DNA of 64,000 bases from VXYL01 sp963665195. Lineage in GTDB: Bacteria; Pseudomonadota; Gammaproteobacteria; Pseudomonadales; Azotimanducaceae. A program made the position numbers and the translations under genes. Below are positions 43,071 through 50,890 of the stretch, one piece after another. The notes beneath the pieces are model-generated. The model saw only the letters and a list, made by a program, of their open reading frames with translations, did no database searches and was not told where the DNA came from. Position 1 is the first letter of the stretch. The number at the start of each line of letters is the position of its first letter. The stretch is taken from the NCBI GenBank assembly GCA_963665195.1, contig OY762070.1:3410001-3474000 (forward strand), in the 5' to 3' direction.

Positions 43071-45419
43071 ATGCGCCTCGCCTCTGAAGATCTGGTCGCC
43101 GCGCTGCCCGATGTCGAATCGACGGTTCGCGCTGCCGGCTTGCGGCAGGCGGTGGAGATCGTCCGCGATCAGTGGGGCATTCCGCATATTCGCGCCGGGA
43201 ACCTGCACGATGCGTTCTTCGCGCAGGGCTTCGCGACCGCGCAGGATCGGCTGTGGCACATGGACTACGACCGGCATCGGGCGCTCGGTCGCTGGGCGGA
43301 GTTCGTCGGCGAGGCGGGCGTCGGCCAGGATCGCCTGATGCGTACCTTCGGCGTCGAGCGGGCGGCGCGGGCGGACCTCGACGTCTCGAGCGCTGCGGCG
43401 CGGGAGATGCTCGAAGCCTATGCGGCCGGTGTCAATGCGTTCATCGCCACCAGCGCGACGCTGCCAGTCGAGTACCGCCTTGTCGAAGCTCGGCCCGAGC
43501 CGTGGGAAGCGTGGCACTGCATCGCCGTCTACAAGGTGCGCAACATGCTGATGGGCACCTTCGAGATGAAGCTGTGGCGGGCGCGGCTCGCCTTGGCGCT
43601 CGGCCCGGAGCGCGCGGCGCCTCTGTTCCGCGGCTATCCCGATGCCGGCCTCGTATCCGTGCCGCCGGGCGAGACCTACGGCGGCACGGACTTGGACTGC
43701 CTCGATGAACTGGCCGCCGCCGTGGCAGAGCTCCACTGGCTCGGCGAAGGCGATGGCGGCAGCAACGCCTGGGCGATCTCCGGGATGCGCACCGCATCCG
43801 GTCTGCCGCTGGTCGCCGGCGACTCGCATCGCGCCCTCGATACGCCCAACGTCTACTACCAGACGCACATCACCTGTCCGGAATTCCGCTGCAGCGGCTA
43901 TGCGCTGCCGGGCGTGCCGGGGATGCCGCATTTCAGCCACAACGACCATGTCGCTTGGGGCATGACGCACGGTTTCGGCGACTACCAGGACCTCTACATC
44001 GAACGCCTCCGCACCGCTGACGGGCGCCTCGAGTACGCTGCAGGCGACGAATGGCGCCCGGCGGAAGTCGCCAACGAGCAGCTCCGCGTTCGCGGCGGCG
44101 AATCGCAGGCGCTGCGCGTGGTGCGCACTCGGCACGGCCCGATCATCGCCGGCGAGCCGGAGGCCGGCCGCGGCATCGCCTTCAGCCACACGGGCACCAG
44201 CAGCGGCACGGCCTGGCCAAACACGCTGTTCGAGTTGCTGCTAGCGAAGTCCGCAGACCAGGCGGAGGAAGCGCTCCGCGAGTGGACGGAGCCGGTCAAC
44301 AACTTCGTCTACGCCGACGTCCACGGCGCGTTCGGCTACCGCTACCGGGGCCGCATCCCCATCCGTTCCATGGCCAACGCCTGGGCGCCCGTGCCGGGGT
44401 GGGAGGACGAGCACGAGTGGCAGGGGAAGATTCCGTTCGAGGAGATGCCCCAGGCGCGGAGTCCGGCGGCCGGTTTCGTCGTCACCTGCAACAACGCCCC
44501 GACCACCGCCGACTACCCGCACTACATCAACACCTTCTTCGCCCCGGACTCGCGGGCGCGGCGGATCACCGCCCGGCTGGCGGAGATTCCGGCGGGAACG
44601 GCCACGGTGGCGGATATGGCGTCGATCCATGCGGATCGGGAGTCGATTCCGGCGGGCGTTCTGGTGCGTCGATTGGCGGAGCTCGCGCCCAAGGACGGGG
44701 CGGTTCGGGAGGCCCGCGACATGCTGCTGGCGTGGGACTGCCGGATGGATCGGGCCTCGCCGGCGGCAGCGATCTACAGCGCGGTCCGGCACCGCTTGTT
44801 CGCAACGATCATCGAGGCGGCGCTGGGACCCATGGCGAAGCATGTGCTGGCACCCGTCGGCGAAATCGCCCGCGGCGCTGGCGGGCACGGCGGCATGATC
44901 TATGCCCGCGCGGTGGAGGCGATGGCGGCGGATGATGCCGCTTGCCTTGGGCCGGGGCAGACGTGGCCGGCGGTGATCGAGGCCGCGCTCGCGCAAGCGG
45001 TCGCCGACCTTCGCGAGCGGCTCGGCGACGACATGCGCCGATGGACCTGGGGCGCCGTTCACGGCACGGGGCCGCGGCATCCGCTCTCGGGCGCGTTCCC
45101 GGACAGCGCCGCGCTCCTCGATCCGCCGCCGATGGCCACGCACGGCGACGGCGATACGCCGCTGGCGGGTGCGTACTCCGTCGTCGCTCCCTTCACCGCC
45201 ACGGTGATGTCCGTCAACCGCTACATCCACGATCCATCCGACTGGCGCAACTCGCGCTGGATCGTGCCGCTCGGCGCATCGGGACACCCCGGCAGCCCGC
45301 ACTATGCGGATCAAGCCAAGCTGTGGGCGGATGTGGAAACAGTGCCGCAGCTTTGGGATTGGCGGGACATCGACGCTGCGGCCGAGACGCGCCAAGCTCT
45401 GCTACGCTTGGAGCAATGA
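43071..45419 (+). CDS. Penicillin acylase-family (Ntn) hydrolase
   Basis: A 782-aa member of the penicillin amidase family. The alpha chain shows DQWGIPHIRAGNLHDAFFAQGFATAQDRLW; the auto-processing site is GDGGSNAWAISG with the new N-terminal nucleophile Ser near residue 231, followed by LVAGDSHRALDTPN. The beta chain carries HFSHNDHVAWGMTHGFGDYQD and TCNNAPTTADYP. The family cleaves amides such as penicillins and acyl-homoserine lactones. It normally has a signal peptide, which is not seen here (MRLASEDLV), so it may be cytoplasmic or have a later start. It is followed by a small SRPBCC gene. Confidence 0.88.
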   Translation: MRLASEDLVAALPDVESTVRAAGLRQAVEIVRDQWGIPHIRAGNLHDAFFAQGFATAQDRLWHMDYDRHRALGRWAEFVGEAGVGQDRLMRTFGVERAARADLDVSSAAAREMLEAYAAGVNAFIATSATLPVEYRLVEARPEPWEAWHCIAVYKVRNMLMGTFEMKLWRARLALALGPERAAPLFRGYPDAGLVSVPPGETYGGTDLDCLDELAAAVAELHWLGEGDGGSNAWAISGMRTASGLPLVAGDSHRALDTPNVYYQTHITCPEFRCSGYALPGVPGMPHFSHNDHVAWGMTHGFGDYQDLYIERLRTADGRLEYAAGDEWRPAEVANEQLRVRGGESQALRVVRTRHGPIIAGEPEAGRGIAFSHTGTSSGTAWPNTLFELLLAKSADQAEEALREWTEPVNNFVYADVHGAFGYRYRGRIPIRSMANAWAPVPGWEDEHEWQGKIPFEEMPQARSPAAGFVVTCNNAPTTADYPHYINTFFAPDSRARRITARLAEIPAGTATVADMASIHADRESIPAGVLVRRLAELAPKDGAVREARDMLLAWDCRMDRASPAAAIYSAVRHRLFATIIEAALGPMAKHVLAPVGEIARGAGGHGGMIYARAVEAMAADDAACLGPGQTWPAVIEAALAQAVADLRERLGDDMRRWTWGAVHGTGPRHPLSGAFPDSAALLDPPPMATHGDGDTPLAGAYSVVAPFTATVMSVNRYIHDPSDWRNSRWIVPLGASGHPGSPHYADQAKLWADVETVPQLWDWRDIDAAAETRQALLRLEQ

Positions 45420-45438
45420 GACCGACGAGGCCGGAAGC

Positions 45439-46068
45439 ATGGCGTTAGATGCTGAAGAACACTTGGCCAGCGTCGAGCGCTCGGTGGCGGTGCTCGAACG
45501 CGACGGCCAGGCCGCTCGCGCGGTGACGCTGTCGCGGCGCTATTCGACGACCATCGAGGACCTGTGGGACGCCATCACCAACGGCGAGCGTATTCCGCGC
45601 TGGTTCGCGCCGGTCAGCGGCGATCTGGAACTTGGCGGCCGCTACCAGGTGGAAGGCAACGCCGGCGGCACCGTCACTGCCTGCCGGCCGCCGGAGCATT
45701 TCGCCGTCACTTGGGAGTTCGCCGGCGACGTGAGCTGGGTCGAGATGCTGATCTCGGAGGATGCATCCGGGCCGCTGCGGCTCGAGCTGACGCACACGAG
45801 CCTGCTATCGCCGCATTGGGACGAGTACGGACCGGGCGCGACGGGCGTCGGTTGGGAAATGGGCTTCCTGGGCCTCGCCCTCTATCTCGCCGCGCCGAAC
45901 GAGCCGAAGCTGGACGAAGCGGCTTTCGCCGCATCCCCGGATGGCCGGGCATTGCTCAAGGGGAGCAGCGAGGCGTGGGGAGACGCGGCCATCGCGAGCG
46001 GCGAGGATGCGGACGCGGCCCGCGCAGCCGCTGCCCGCACCACTGCTTTCTACACTGGCGAGTCTTAA
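45439..46068 (+). CDS. SRPBCC/AHSA1-like lipid-binding protein
   Basis: A 209-aa START-like protein: ARAVTLSRRYSTTIEDLWDAITNGERIPRWFAPVSGDLELGGRY, then TACRPPEHFAVTWEFAGDVSWVEMLI and LELTHTSLLSPHWDEYGPGATGVGWEMGFLGL. This is the AHSA1 pattern, often used for binding hydrophobic ligands or acting as an Hsp90-activator-like domain. Start is the ATG at 45439, with a 19-bp gap after the penicillin-acylase stop, so they are probably co-transcribed. Confidence 0.85.
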   Translation: MALDAEEHLASVERSVAVLERDGQAARAVTLSRRYSTTIEDLWDAITNGERIPRWFAPVSGDLELGGRYQVEGNAGGTVTACRPPEHFAVTWEFAGDVSWVEMLISEDASGPLRLELTHTSLLSPHWDEYGPGATGVGWEMGFLGLALYLAAPNEPKLDEAAFAASPDGRALLKGSSEAWGDAAIASGEDADAARAAAARTTAFYTGES

Positions 46069-46087
46069 GGCCCCAAGGCCGAACCGG

Positions 46088-47257
46088 CTACTGCGCCTGC
46101 TTCTCCATTCGCTCGCGCAATGCGGGGTCGATGGCCGGATAGGTGTGGGGATTCCACTTGGACTTGATGCCGAGATCATTGCCGTCCCGCTGCCAGTTGT
46201 CCTCCCCGGGCCGAGTCTGGACGAGACCCCAGGCGAGCAGCGAATCCGCATTGTCGCGGATCGCCGCCTCGGCGCTATGCGGCTCCAGGCCGAGCTGGGC
46301 GACGGCCTTCTCAAGCACTGCGATGGGGCCGCGGCGAGTCGGCCCCGGCCGATAGCTGCCGGCGATTCCGACCCCCGGGTAGAGCCGCCGCAGAATCGCC
46401 GCCACCTCCTCCTGCGGGATCAGCCCCGACTCGTCCGTGGCGACCAGGTTGTAGCGCTCGCCGCTGGCGTTGTCCGGGCACTCGGCGATCAGCCGCTGCG
46501 CTTCGGCAACGTCCCGAACGTCGACGATGTTCCAGAACATGCGCGGGTGGCCGTAGCCTTCGAGCATGTCGCCGATGCGGGTCTGCCACGCCCATGGGCG
46601 CTGGTGCGTCGCCGACAGCAGCGGGCCGATGACATGGCAGGGACACACGCCGAAGGCCTCGAAGCCGTGTTCGGCGGCCTCCGCGTAGAGATGGCGCTCG
46701 GTGTCCACCTTGGTCATTGCATAGGCCACTTCGCGACTGTGCGGCACGGTCGCCATGCTCCACGTCGATCCCTCGCGGCGCTGCTCCCGGTTCATGTCCG
46801 CCCAGGAGTCCTCCGTGTAGACATGGCCTTCGGGCGCCGGGTGGCCGACCGCGGCGAACGAGCTGGTGTACACCAGCCGCTTGACCGTGCCGGCCTTCAT
46901 CAGCGAGTCGAGCAGCAGCCGCGTGGCCGTCAGTCCGCCGTCGTAGACCTTCTGCGGGGTCGAGCCGGCGAGGTTCCCCATCTCGGCCGCTGCGTGGAAG
47001 ACCCCCGCGCAGTCCCGGAACGCCTCGTCGTAGGCGCCAGGCTGGGTGAGGTCGCAGGTGTAGAGATCGACCGACCCGGGGCCGATGTGGTTCATCGCCG
47101 TCAGGTGCGCGGTATTGGCGAGATTCGCGGCATCGCGGACGCAGGCCCGCACGGCGTAGCCGTGGCGGACCAGGTTCAGCACGATGTGCGAGCCGATGTA
47201 GCCGGCGCTGCCGGTGACTGCGACGGGGCCGTCGGCTGGGCCGATGGGATTGGCCAT
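46088..47257 (-). CDS. NAD(P)-dependent epimerase/dihydroflavonol-reductase-like protein
   Basis: A 389-aa extended-SDR protein: VAVTGSAGYIGSHIVLNLVRHGYAVRACVRD (Rossmann, about residues 12-40), GVFHAAAEMG, RLVYTSSFAAVG, and the YxxxK at YAMTKVDTER. The later part has HVIGPLLSA and NIVDVRDVAEAQ. It is typical of dihydroflavonol 4-reductase/cinnamoyl-CoA reductase-like enzymes. I choose ATG 47257, which has GAGGAG upstream, over the TTG at 47269. The truncated IS copy lies just upstream. The substrate is unknown. Confidence 0.88.
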   Translation of the reverse strand: MANPIGPADGPVAVTGSAGYIGSHIVLNLVRHGYAVRACVRDAANLANTAHLTAMNHIGPGSVDLYTCDLTQPGAYDEAFRDCAGVFHAAAEMGNLAGSTPQKVYDGGLTATRLLLDSLMKAGTVKRLVYTSSFAAVGHPAPEGHVYTEDSWADMNREQRREGSTWSMATVPHSREVAYAMTKVDTERHLYAEAAEHGFEAFGVCPCHVIGPLLSATHQRPWAWQTRIGDMLEGYGHPRMFWNIVDVRDVAEAQRLIAECPDNASGERYNLVATDESGLIPQEEVAAILRRLYPGVGIAGSYRPGPTRRGPIAVLEKAVAQLGLEPHSAEAAIRDNADSLLAWGLVQTRPGEDNWQRDGNDLGIKSKWNPHTYPAIDPALRERMEKQAQ

Positions 47258-47332
47258 GGGACTCCTCAAGAGTGGGTGCGGATACGCGAGTTTGCGCGAT
47301 GGTGCATGGGAATCAAGCCCAAAGCCGTCTGT

Positions 47333-47838
47333 GGGTGTACGACGAATTTCTCTGGTAAGTGACCACTAACGGGCCGGCGCTGGCTGCGGGTGCGGAGTGG
47401 AGCCATCGCGGACGCTCTATTCTTGGCGCTTGACACACAACCCGGAACGCAGGAGCCCGCGATGGCGATAGGGACTGTCGCCGACGAGCGCAGGGAACGC
47501 AAGCGCGAGCTGGACGAGGCGAAGGAGGAGCTGGCGGCGGCGATGGGGAGGTACGCGGCGGCGGAGTTGGCTGCGGCGGCGGGGAAGGCGCCGGAGTCGC
47601 ATCCGGCGCTGCTGGATCTGCGCGTCCGGCGGGCGGCGCTGTCGGCGGCGCGGCTGGGGCTGGGCGCGGCGTGCCGGGAGGACCGCTCGGACGGCGCGGC
47701 GCCGTCGTGCCCGAAGTGCGGGGAGCGGATGCGGCAGTCGGACTGGGAGAGGCCCCTGGTGGAGACGGCGCTGGGCCCGGTGCGGCTGCCGATGACGCCG
47801 TCGGCGCGGCGGATGGCGAGCCTGGCGGGGTCGTCGTG
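47333..47838 (+). mobile_element. Truncated copy of the ISKra4-like element
   Basis: The left end (starting GGGTGTACGAC, 47333) and the following non-coding part are near-identical to 25030 onward, apart from a slightly different inner end (GACGAATTTCTCTGGTAAGTG). Homology ends at 47838 inside the transposase gene. No right inverted repeat or target duplication is seen, so this is a degenerate remnant. Confidence 0.9.
47462..47838 (+). pseudogene. Transposase fragment of the truncated IS copy
   Basis: The frame opens with the same MAIGTVADER start as the full copy, but lacks 23 codons in the middle: it jumps from LGPVRLPM directly to TPSARRMASLAGSSC. The deletion of 69 bp lies between short GATG direct repeats. 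It then leaves the family sequence and ends. It cannot make a working transposase. Confidence 0.9.
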
Positions 47839-48190
47839 TAGGACGCCAGCAGAGGCTCGGCTGGTGGCATGGCGGTCTGCTTGGGCAGCGCGCCGACCAT
47901 TGCGCCGGACGTTAGCACAGCCCCGCCACGCCCCACGGGCGCATCGGGGCGAATCGGCGGCGCGAACGGGCTCGGCAGGCGGAACATCCCGCCACCGTGC
48001 CACGGGTGTTTCGGGATGTATGTAATCCAGCGTCGCCACGTCGGTTGAGACATTGCGGTTTCGTTTTGTGAGACATCGTCGATCCGGCTTGTAGGCGTTC
48101 TCCCAACGGCCCGCCGAGCTGTGCCGCGTCGCCGCCGCTATGGCCGTGGGCTACTATGCGGCTTCGCTGGATCAGCGTGAGGGACGCGAT
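47839..48190. other. 352-bp stretch between the IS remnant and the AAA ATPase gene
   Basis: No intact gene. The minus strand is open in a frame reading HGGGMFRLPSPFAPPIRPDA and onward to PPAEPLLAS, which looks like a gene beginning cut off by the IS remnant; I cannot name the family. Just before the ATPase, GAGGGA sits 6 bp before its GTG. I see no RNA gene or clear promoter. Confidence 0.3.
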
Positions 48191-49363
48191 GTGAATCCAG
48201 ACGCCAGTCCTTTCACGCCGGGCCGAATCGCGCCCGTGAAGTCCTTCGTGGGGCGTGCCGAGGAACTCGAACGCCTGCACGCGATGGTCCGTGCGAGCCT
48301 GCTCGGACGGTTCAAGATCGGCTTCGTCACCGGCGAACGCGGCATCGGCAAGAGCTCCGCTGCGGCAATCGTGCGGATGCTCTCCGAACGGGAAGATCGA
48401 GTGGCAGCCTGCCATGCGCTGCTCGGCGGTGTGACGAGCATCGAAGGCTTCGTCCGCCGCACGTTCGAGTCGCTCCTGAACGACAGCATCGACCGCCCGT
48501 GGCACCAGCGCATGATGAGGATGTTCGGAGACCGTGTACGGCGGGTTGGTCTGTTCGGCTTGACGCTGGAACTGAATCTCTCCAGCCGCGACCTCTCAGA
48601 CAGCCCTGCCGACTTCATCGCCTCCATCCGCGCCTTGCTGGCAGAAGTCGAGGACCAGCGCGCCATCCTGCTCATACTGGATGACATCAACGGCTTGGCG
48701 GCGGTCGAGTCCTTCGCGCACTGGCTCAAGAGCTTGGTCGACGAGATTGGCCTGCGCCAGCAGCCCATGCGGCTCTGTATGCTGTTCGTGTGCCTTGAGG
48801 AGCGCCGTCGGGAGATGGTCGCCCGGCAGCCACCGCTCGCTCGAGTGTTCGAGCTCATCGACTTGGCGCCGTGGTCCGATGCCGAAGTCCACGAGTTCTA
48901 CGACCGCTCGTTCCGATCCCGGAACGCGACCGTGCCGGACGAGATGCTTGACCTTCTAGCCAGCTTCACGGGCGGGGTCCCCGTCCTTGCCCACGAGATC
49001 GGCGACGCGGTCTGGCGCTTGGCGCCCGACCCCGAAATCGACCGTCGGACGGTCACCCAAGGCATCTACTCGGCGGCCGACGTGGTGGGCTCGAAGCTCT
49101 TGGACCCGCAGCTCTTCAACGCCCTGCGCAGCGGCCGCTACCGCTCGATCCTCCGCACCATCGCCAAGGGGCCAACCATGCGCTTTCGTCCGGCTACCGT
49201 CGCCGAGCGGCTACCCGCCAAGGAGCGCGGCGCATTGGACAACTTCCTGCGCCGCATGCGCCAACTCGGCGCACTGGATACGGACCCGGAACAGCGCGGC
49301 GGCTACCGATTCCCCACCCGGCTGCACGCGCTCTACTTCCATATGGAGTCGCGGCGGGCGTAA
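48191..49363 (+). CDS. AAA/STAND-like P-loop ATPase
   Basis: A 390-aa ATPase: SFVGRAEELERLHAMVRASL (a typical AAA_16 start), Walker A GERGIGKSS (about residues 47-55), Walker B RAILLILDDINGLAAVESF and a C-terminal winged-helix-like region (YRSILRTIAKG ... VAERLPAKERGALDNFLRRMRQLGALD). It has no other domain. This fold is used in regulatory and replication ATPases and in NTPase-based immunity. Start is the GTG at 48191, with GAGGGA upstream; the ATG at 48140 is less likely. It is convergent with the AbrB antitoxin. Function is unclear. Confidence 0.8.
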   Translation: MNPDASPFTPGRIAPVKSFVGRAEELERLHAMVRASLLGRFKIGFVTGERGIGKSSAAAIVRMLSEREDRVAACHALLGGVTSIEGFVRRTFESLLNDSIDRPWHQRMMRMFGDRVRRVGLFGLTLELNLSSRDLSDSPADFIASIRALLAEVEDQRAILLILDDINGLAAVESFAHWLKSLVDEIGLRQQPMRLCMLFVCLEERRREMVARQPPLARVFELIDLAPWSDAEVHEFYDRSFRSRNATVPDEMLDLLASFTGGVPVLAHEIGDAVWRLAPDPEIDRRTVTQGIYSAADVVGSKLLDPQLFNALRSGRYRSILRTIAKGPTMRFRPATVAERLPAKERGALDNFLRRMRQLGALDTDPEQRGGYRFPTRLHALYFHMESRRA

Positions 49364-49402
49364 GGTCCAAGGGTGGGCGCTGATCAGCCGTCGGCGATGT
49401 CA

Positions 49403-49669
49403 TCACCCAATGCTGCCCGCGAGGTGCCGATGCCGGGCCTCTCTCTCGCTTCGGATGAACTCAACGATGTCTAGGTCTGCGCACTGCGGCCCGTGGCGAA
49501 CGAGAGTGCCGTCCTTACGGACGAGCGCCTGTGATGCGGCGGGCTTGCGCAGCGTCATGCTGTCGCCGCTCACCGAGATCTCCAGCGTACTGCCGGGCGT
49601 GAGATCCAACCGCTCGCGAAGGGCCGAAGGGATGACCAAGCGGCCAGCGTCGTCAACTTTGGCTTCCAT
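49403..49669 (-). CDS. AbrB/SpoVT-type antitoxin or regulator (orphan)
   Basis: An 88-aa protein whose N-terminus, EAKVDDAGRLVIPSALRERLDLTPGSTLEISVSGD, is the swapped-hairpin AbrB DNA-binding fold. The C-terminal tail (RHGPQCADLDIVEFIRSEREARHR) is of the kind that binds a PIN toxin. Only 39 bp separate its end from the convergent ATPase gene, so no toxin follows; it is orphaned. Confidence 0.8.
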   Translation of the reverse strand: MEAKVDDAGRLVIPSALRERLDLTPGSTLEISVSGDSMTLRKPAASQALVRKDGTLVRHGPQCADLDIVEFIRSEREARHRHLAGSIG

Positions 49670-49831
49670 GGTGTCGACCGTATGTGCGGCGTAAGTACTT
49701 AGTCAAGCGACGACTGCGGCGTGCCCCGCGGCGACCTTGGCCGCACGGCGTGACGAAGTCCAGCCCTTGCGCCTAGGCGTGCGTCGGGCTTGCAGCGCCC
49801 TCGTCGTCCACACACCCGGTGGCTGTCGGGC

Positions 49832-50890
49832 TCACGTTTTGGCGCCATCGTCTATGGCCGGCTGCCCTTGGCGAGCATAGAAGGCCGAGAACCGGGACAC
49901 TATGTCCTTGATGAAGCTCGGGGCGATGCGAGGCCCGAGACACTCGTACTCCTGCTCGCATGCATGCAGGGCAACGGTCTCAAGGTGCCCGAAATCCAAG
50001 AAGCCAGCATCCAACGATCTCGACTGGGGCATCCAGTGATAGCGGCTGGCGTCGTTGTTCTGTCTGAGGCGTCTCTGCCGCCCCAAGTTCGCCTTCAACG
50101 ACGTATACAGGTCGGCCTCTGGCACGACGGTAGCGAGCACGATCGAGTCTGCCTTCCTTCGCCCATCACCGCGCACCACAAGGTCGCAGGCCGGCGTCAT
50201 CACTACGCGGCACCACTCAGCATCCGATGCCTGCTTCCCCTCAGCGCCCTGCTTCTTCCTCAGCAAACTTCCCGTCGTAAGCGACGCATTGAGCGGCGGA
50301 TCGAGGTAGAACTCTTCTGGGTAGCAGGGCGTTTCGTCCCCTTCCAAGTCGGCCACAAGGTGGCCGAGCGCATAGCGGAGCAACGCCCTCTCCGTCCTTC
50401 CCGGGTCTTTGGCCGCGTAGCCGATCCACACGTCGATCGTCGGCACCAGGTTGTTCAGGAACACCTTGTTCAAGCGCTCCTCCAGCAGCCCCCTACCGCC
50501 CATGATCTTCGTCAGTCCCACTTCGTGAACCGCCCACAGGCGGTCGAGAACATCGTCGAAACCGTGCTCGCCTTTCGTGAATACGCCAACCACGGGCGGC
50601 TGGTCGTCGGCATCTCCCGGCGTACCGGTCAAGATGGCGACGGGGACACGGAAGTGGGCTTTCAGCTCGTCAATGACCTCGCCGCCGTCCGTCGTGTCCT
50701 TACCTAGGTTCAAGTCCACCACGGCGGCATCGACCGCTCCACCGAGGCTTCGCTTCGCTCCCTCGATGGACTTCTCCACGCGCATCTCTACCGGCCGATC
50801 TCGGTCCGTAACGTAGGCTTGGACAACGTCCTCGTACTGCTCGATGTAGGCGTCCTGGTCCTCCACTAGGAGGAGCTGGAGCTTAGTCAT
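49832..50890 (-). CDS. Receiver-domain protein with an unassigned C-terminal domain (candidate effector)
   Basis: A 352-aa protein. Residues 1-115 are a CheY-like receiver with all key residues: Glu10/Asp11, phospho-acceptor Asp59 (AAVVDLNLGK), Thr88 (AILTGT) and Lys106 (GVFTKGEHG). The remaining 235 residues contain MTPACDLVVR (near 231-240) and a mixed C-terminal region with no DNA-binding motif that I recognise, unlike most response regulators. It overlaps by 8 bp the end of the dual-ATPase kinase-like gene, so the two likely form a phosphorelay. The C-terminal domain may be an output domain. Confidence 0.82.
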   Translation of the reverse strand: MTKLQLLLVEDQDAYIEQYEDVVQAYVTDRDRPVEMRVEKSIEGAKRSLGGAVDAAVVDLNLGKDTTDGGEVIDELKAHFRVPVAILTGTPGDADDQPPVVGVFTKGEHGFDDVLDRLWAVHEVGLTKIMGGRGLLEERLNKVFLNNLVPTIDVWIGYAAKDPGRTERALLRYALGHLVADLEGDETPCYPEEFYLDPPLNASLTTGSLLRKKQGAEGKQASDAEWCRVVMTPACDLVVRGDGRRKADSIVLATVVPEADLYTSLKANLGRQRRLRQNNDASRYHWMPQSRSLDAGFLDFGHLETVALHACEQEYECLGPRIAPSFIKDIVSRFSAFYARQGQPAIDDGAKT

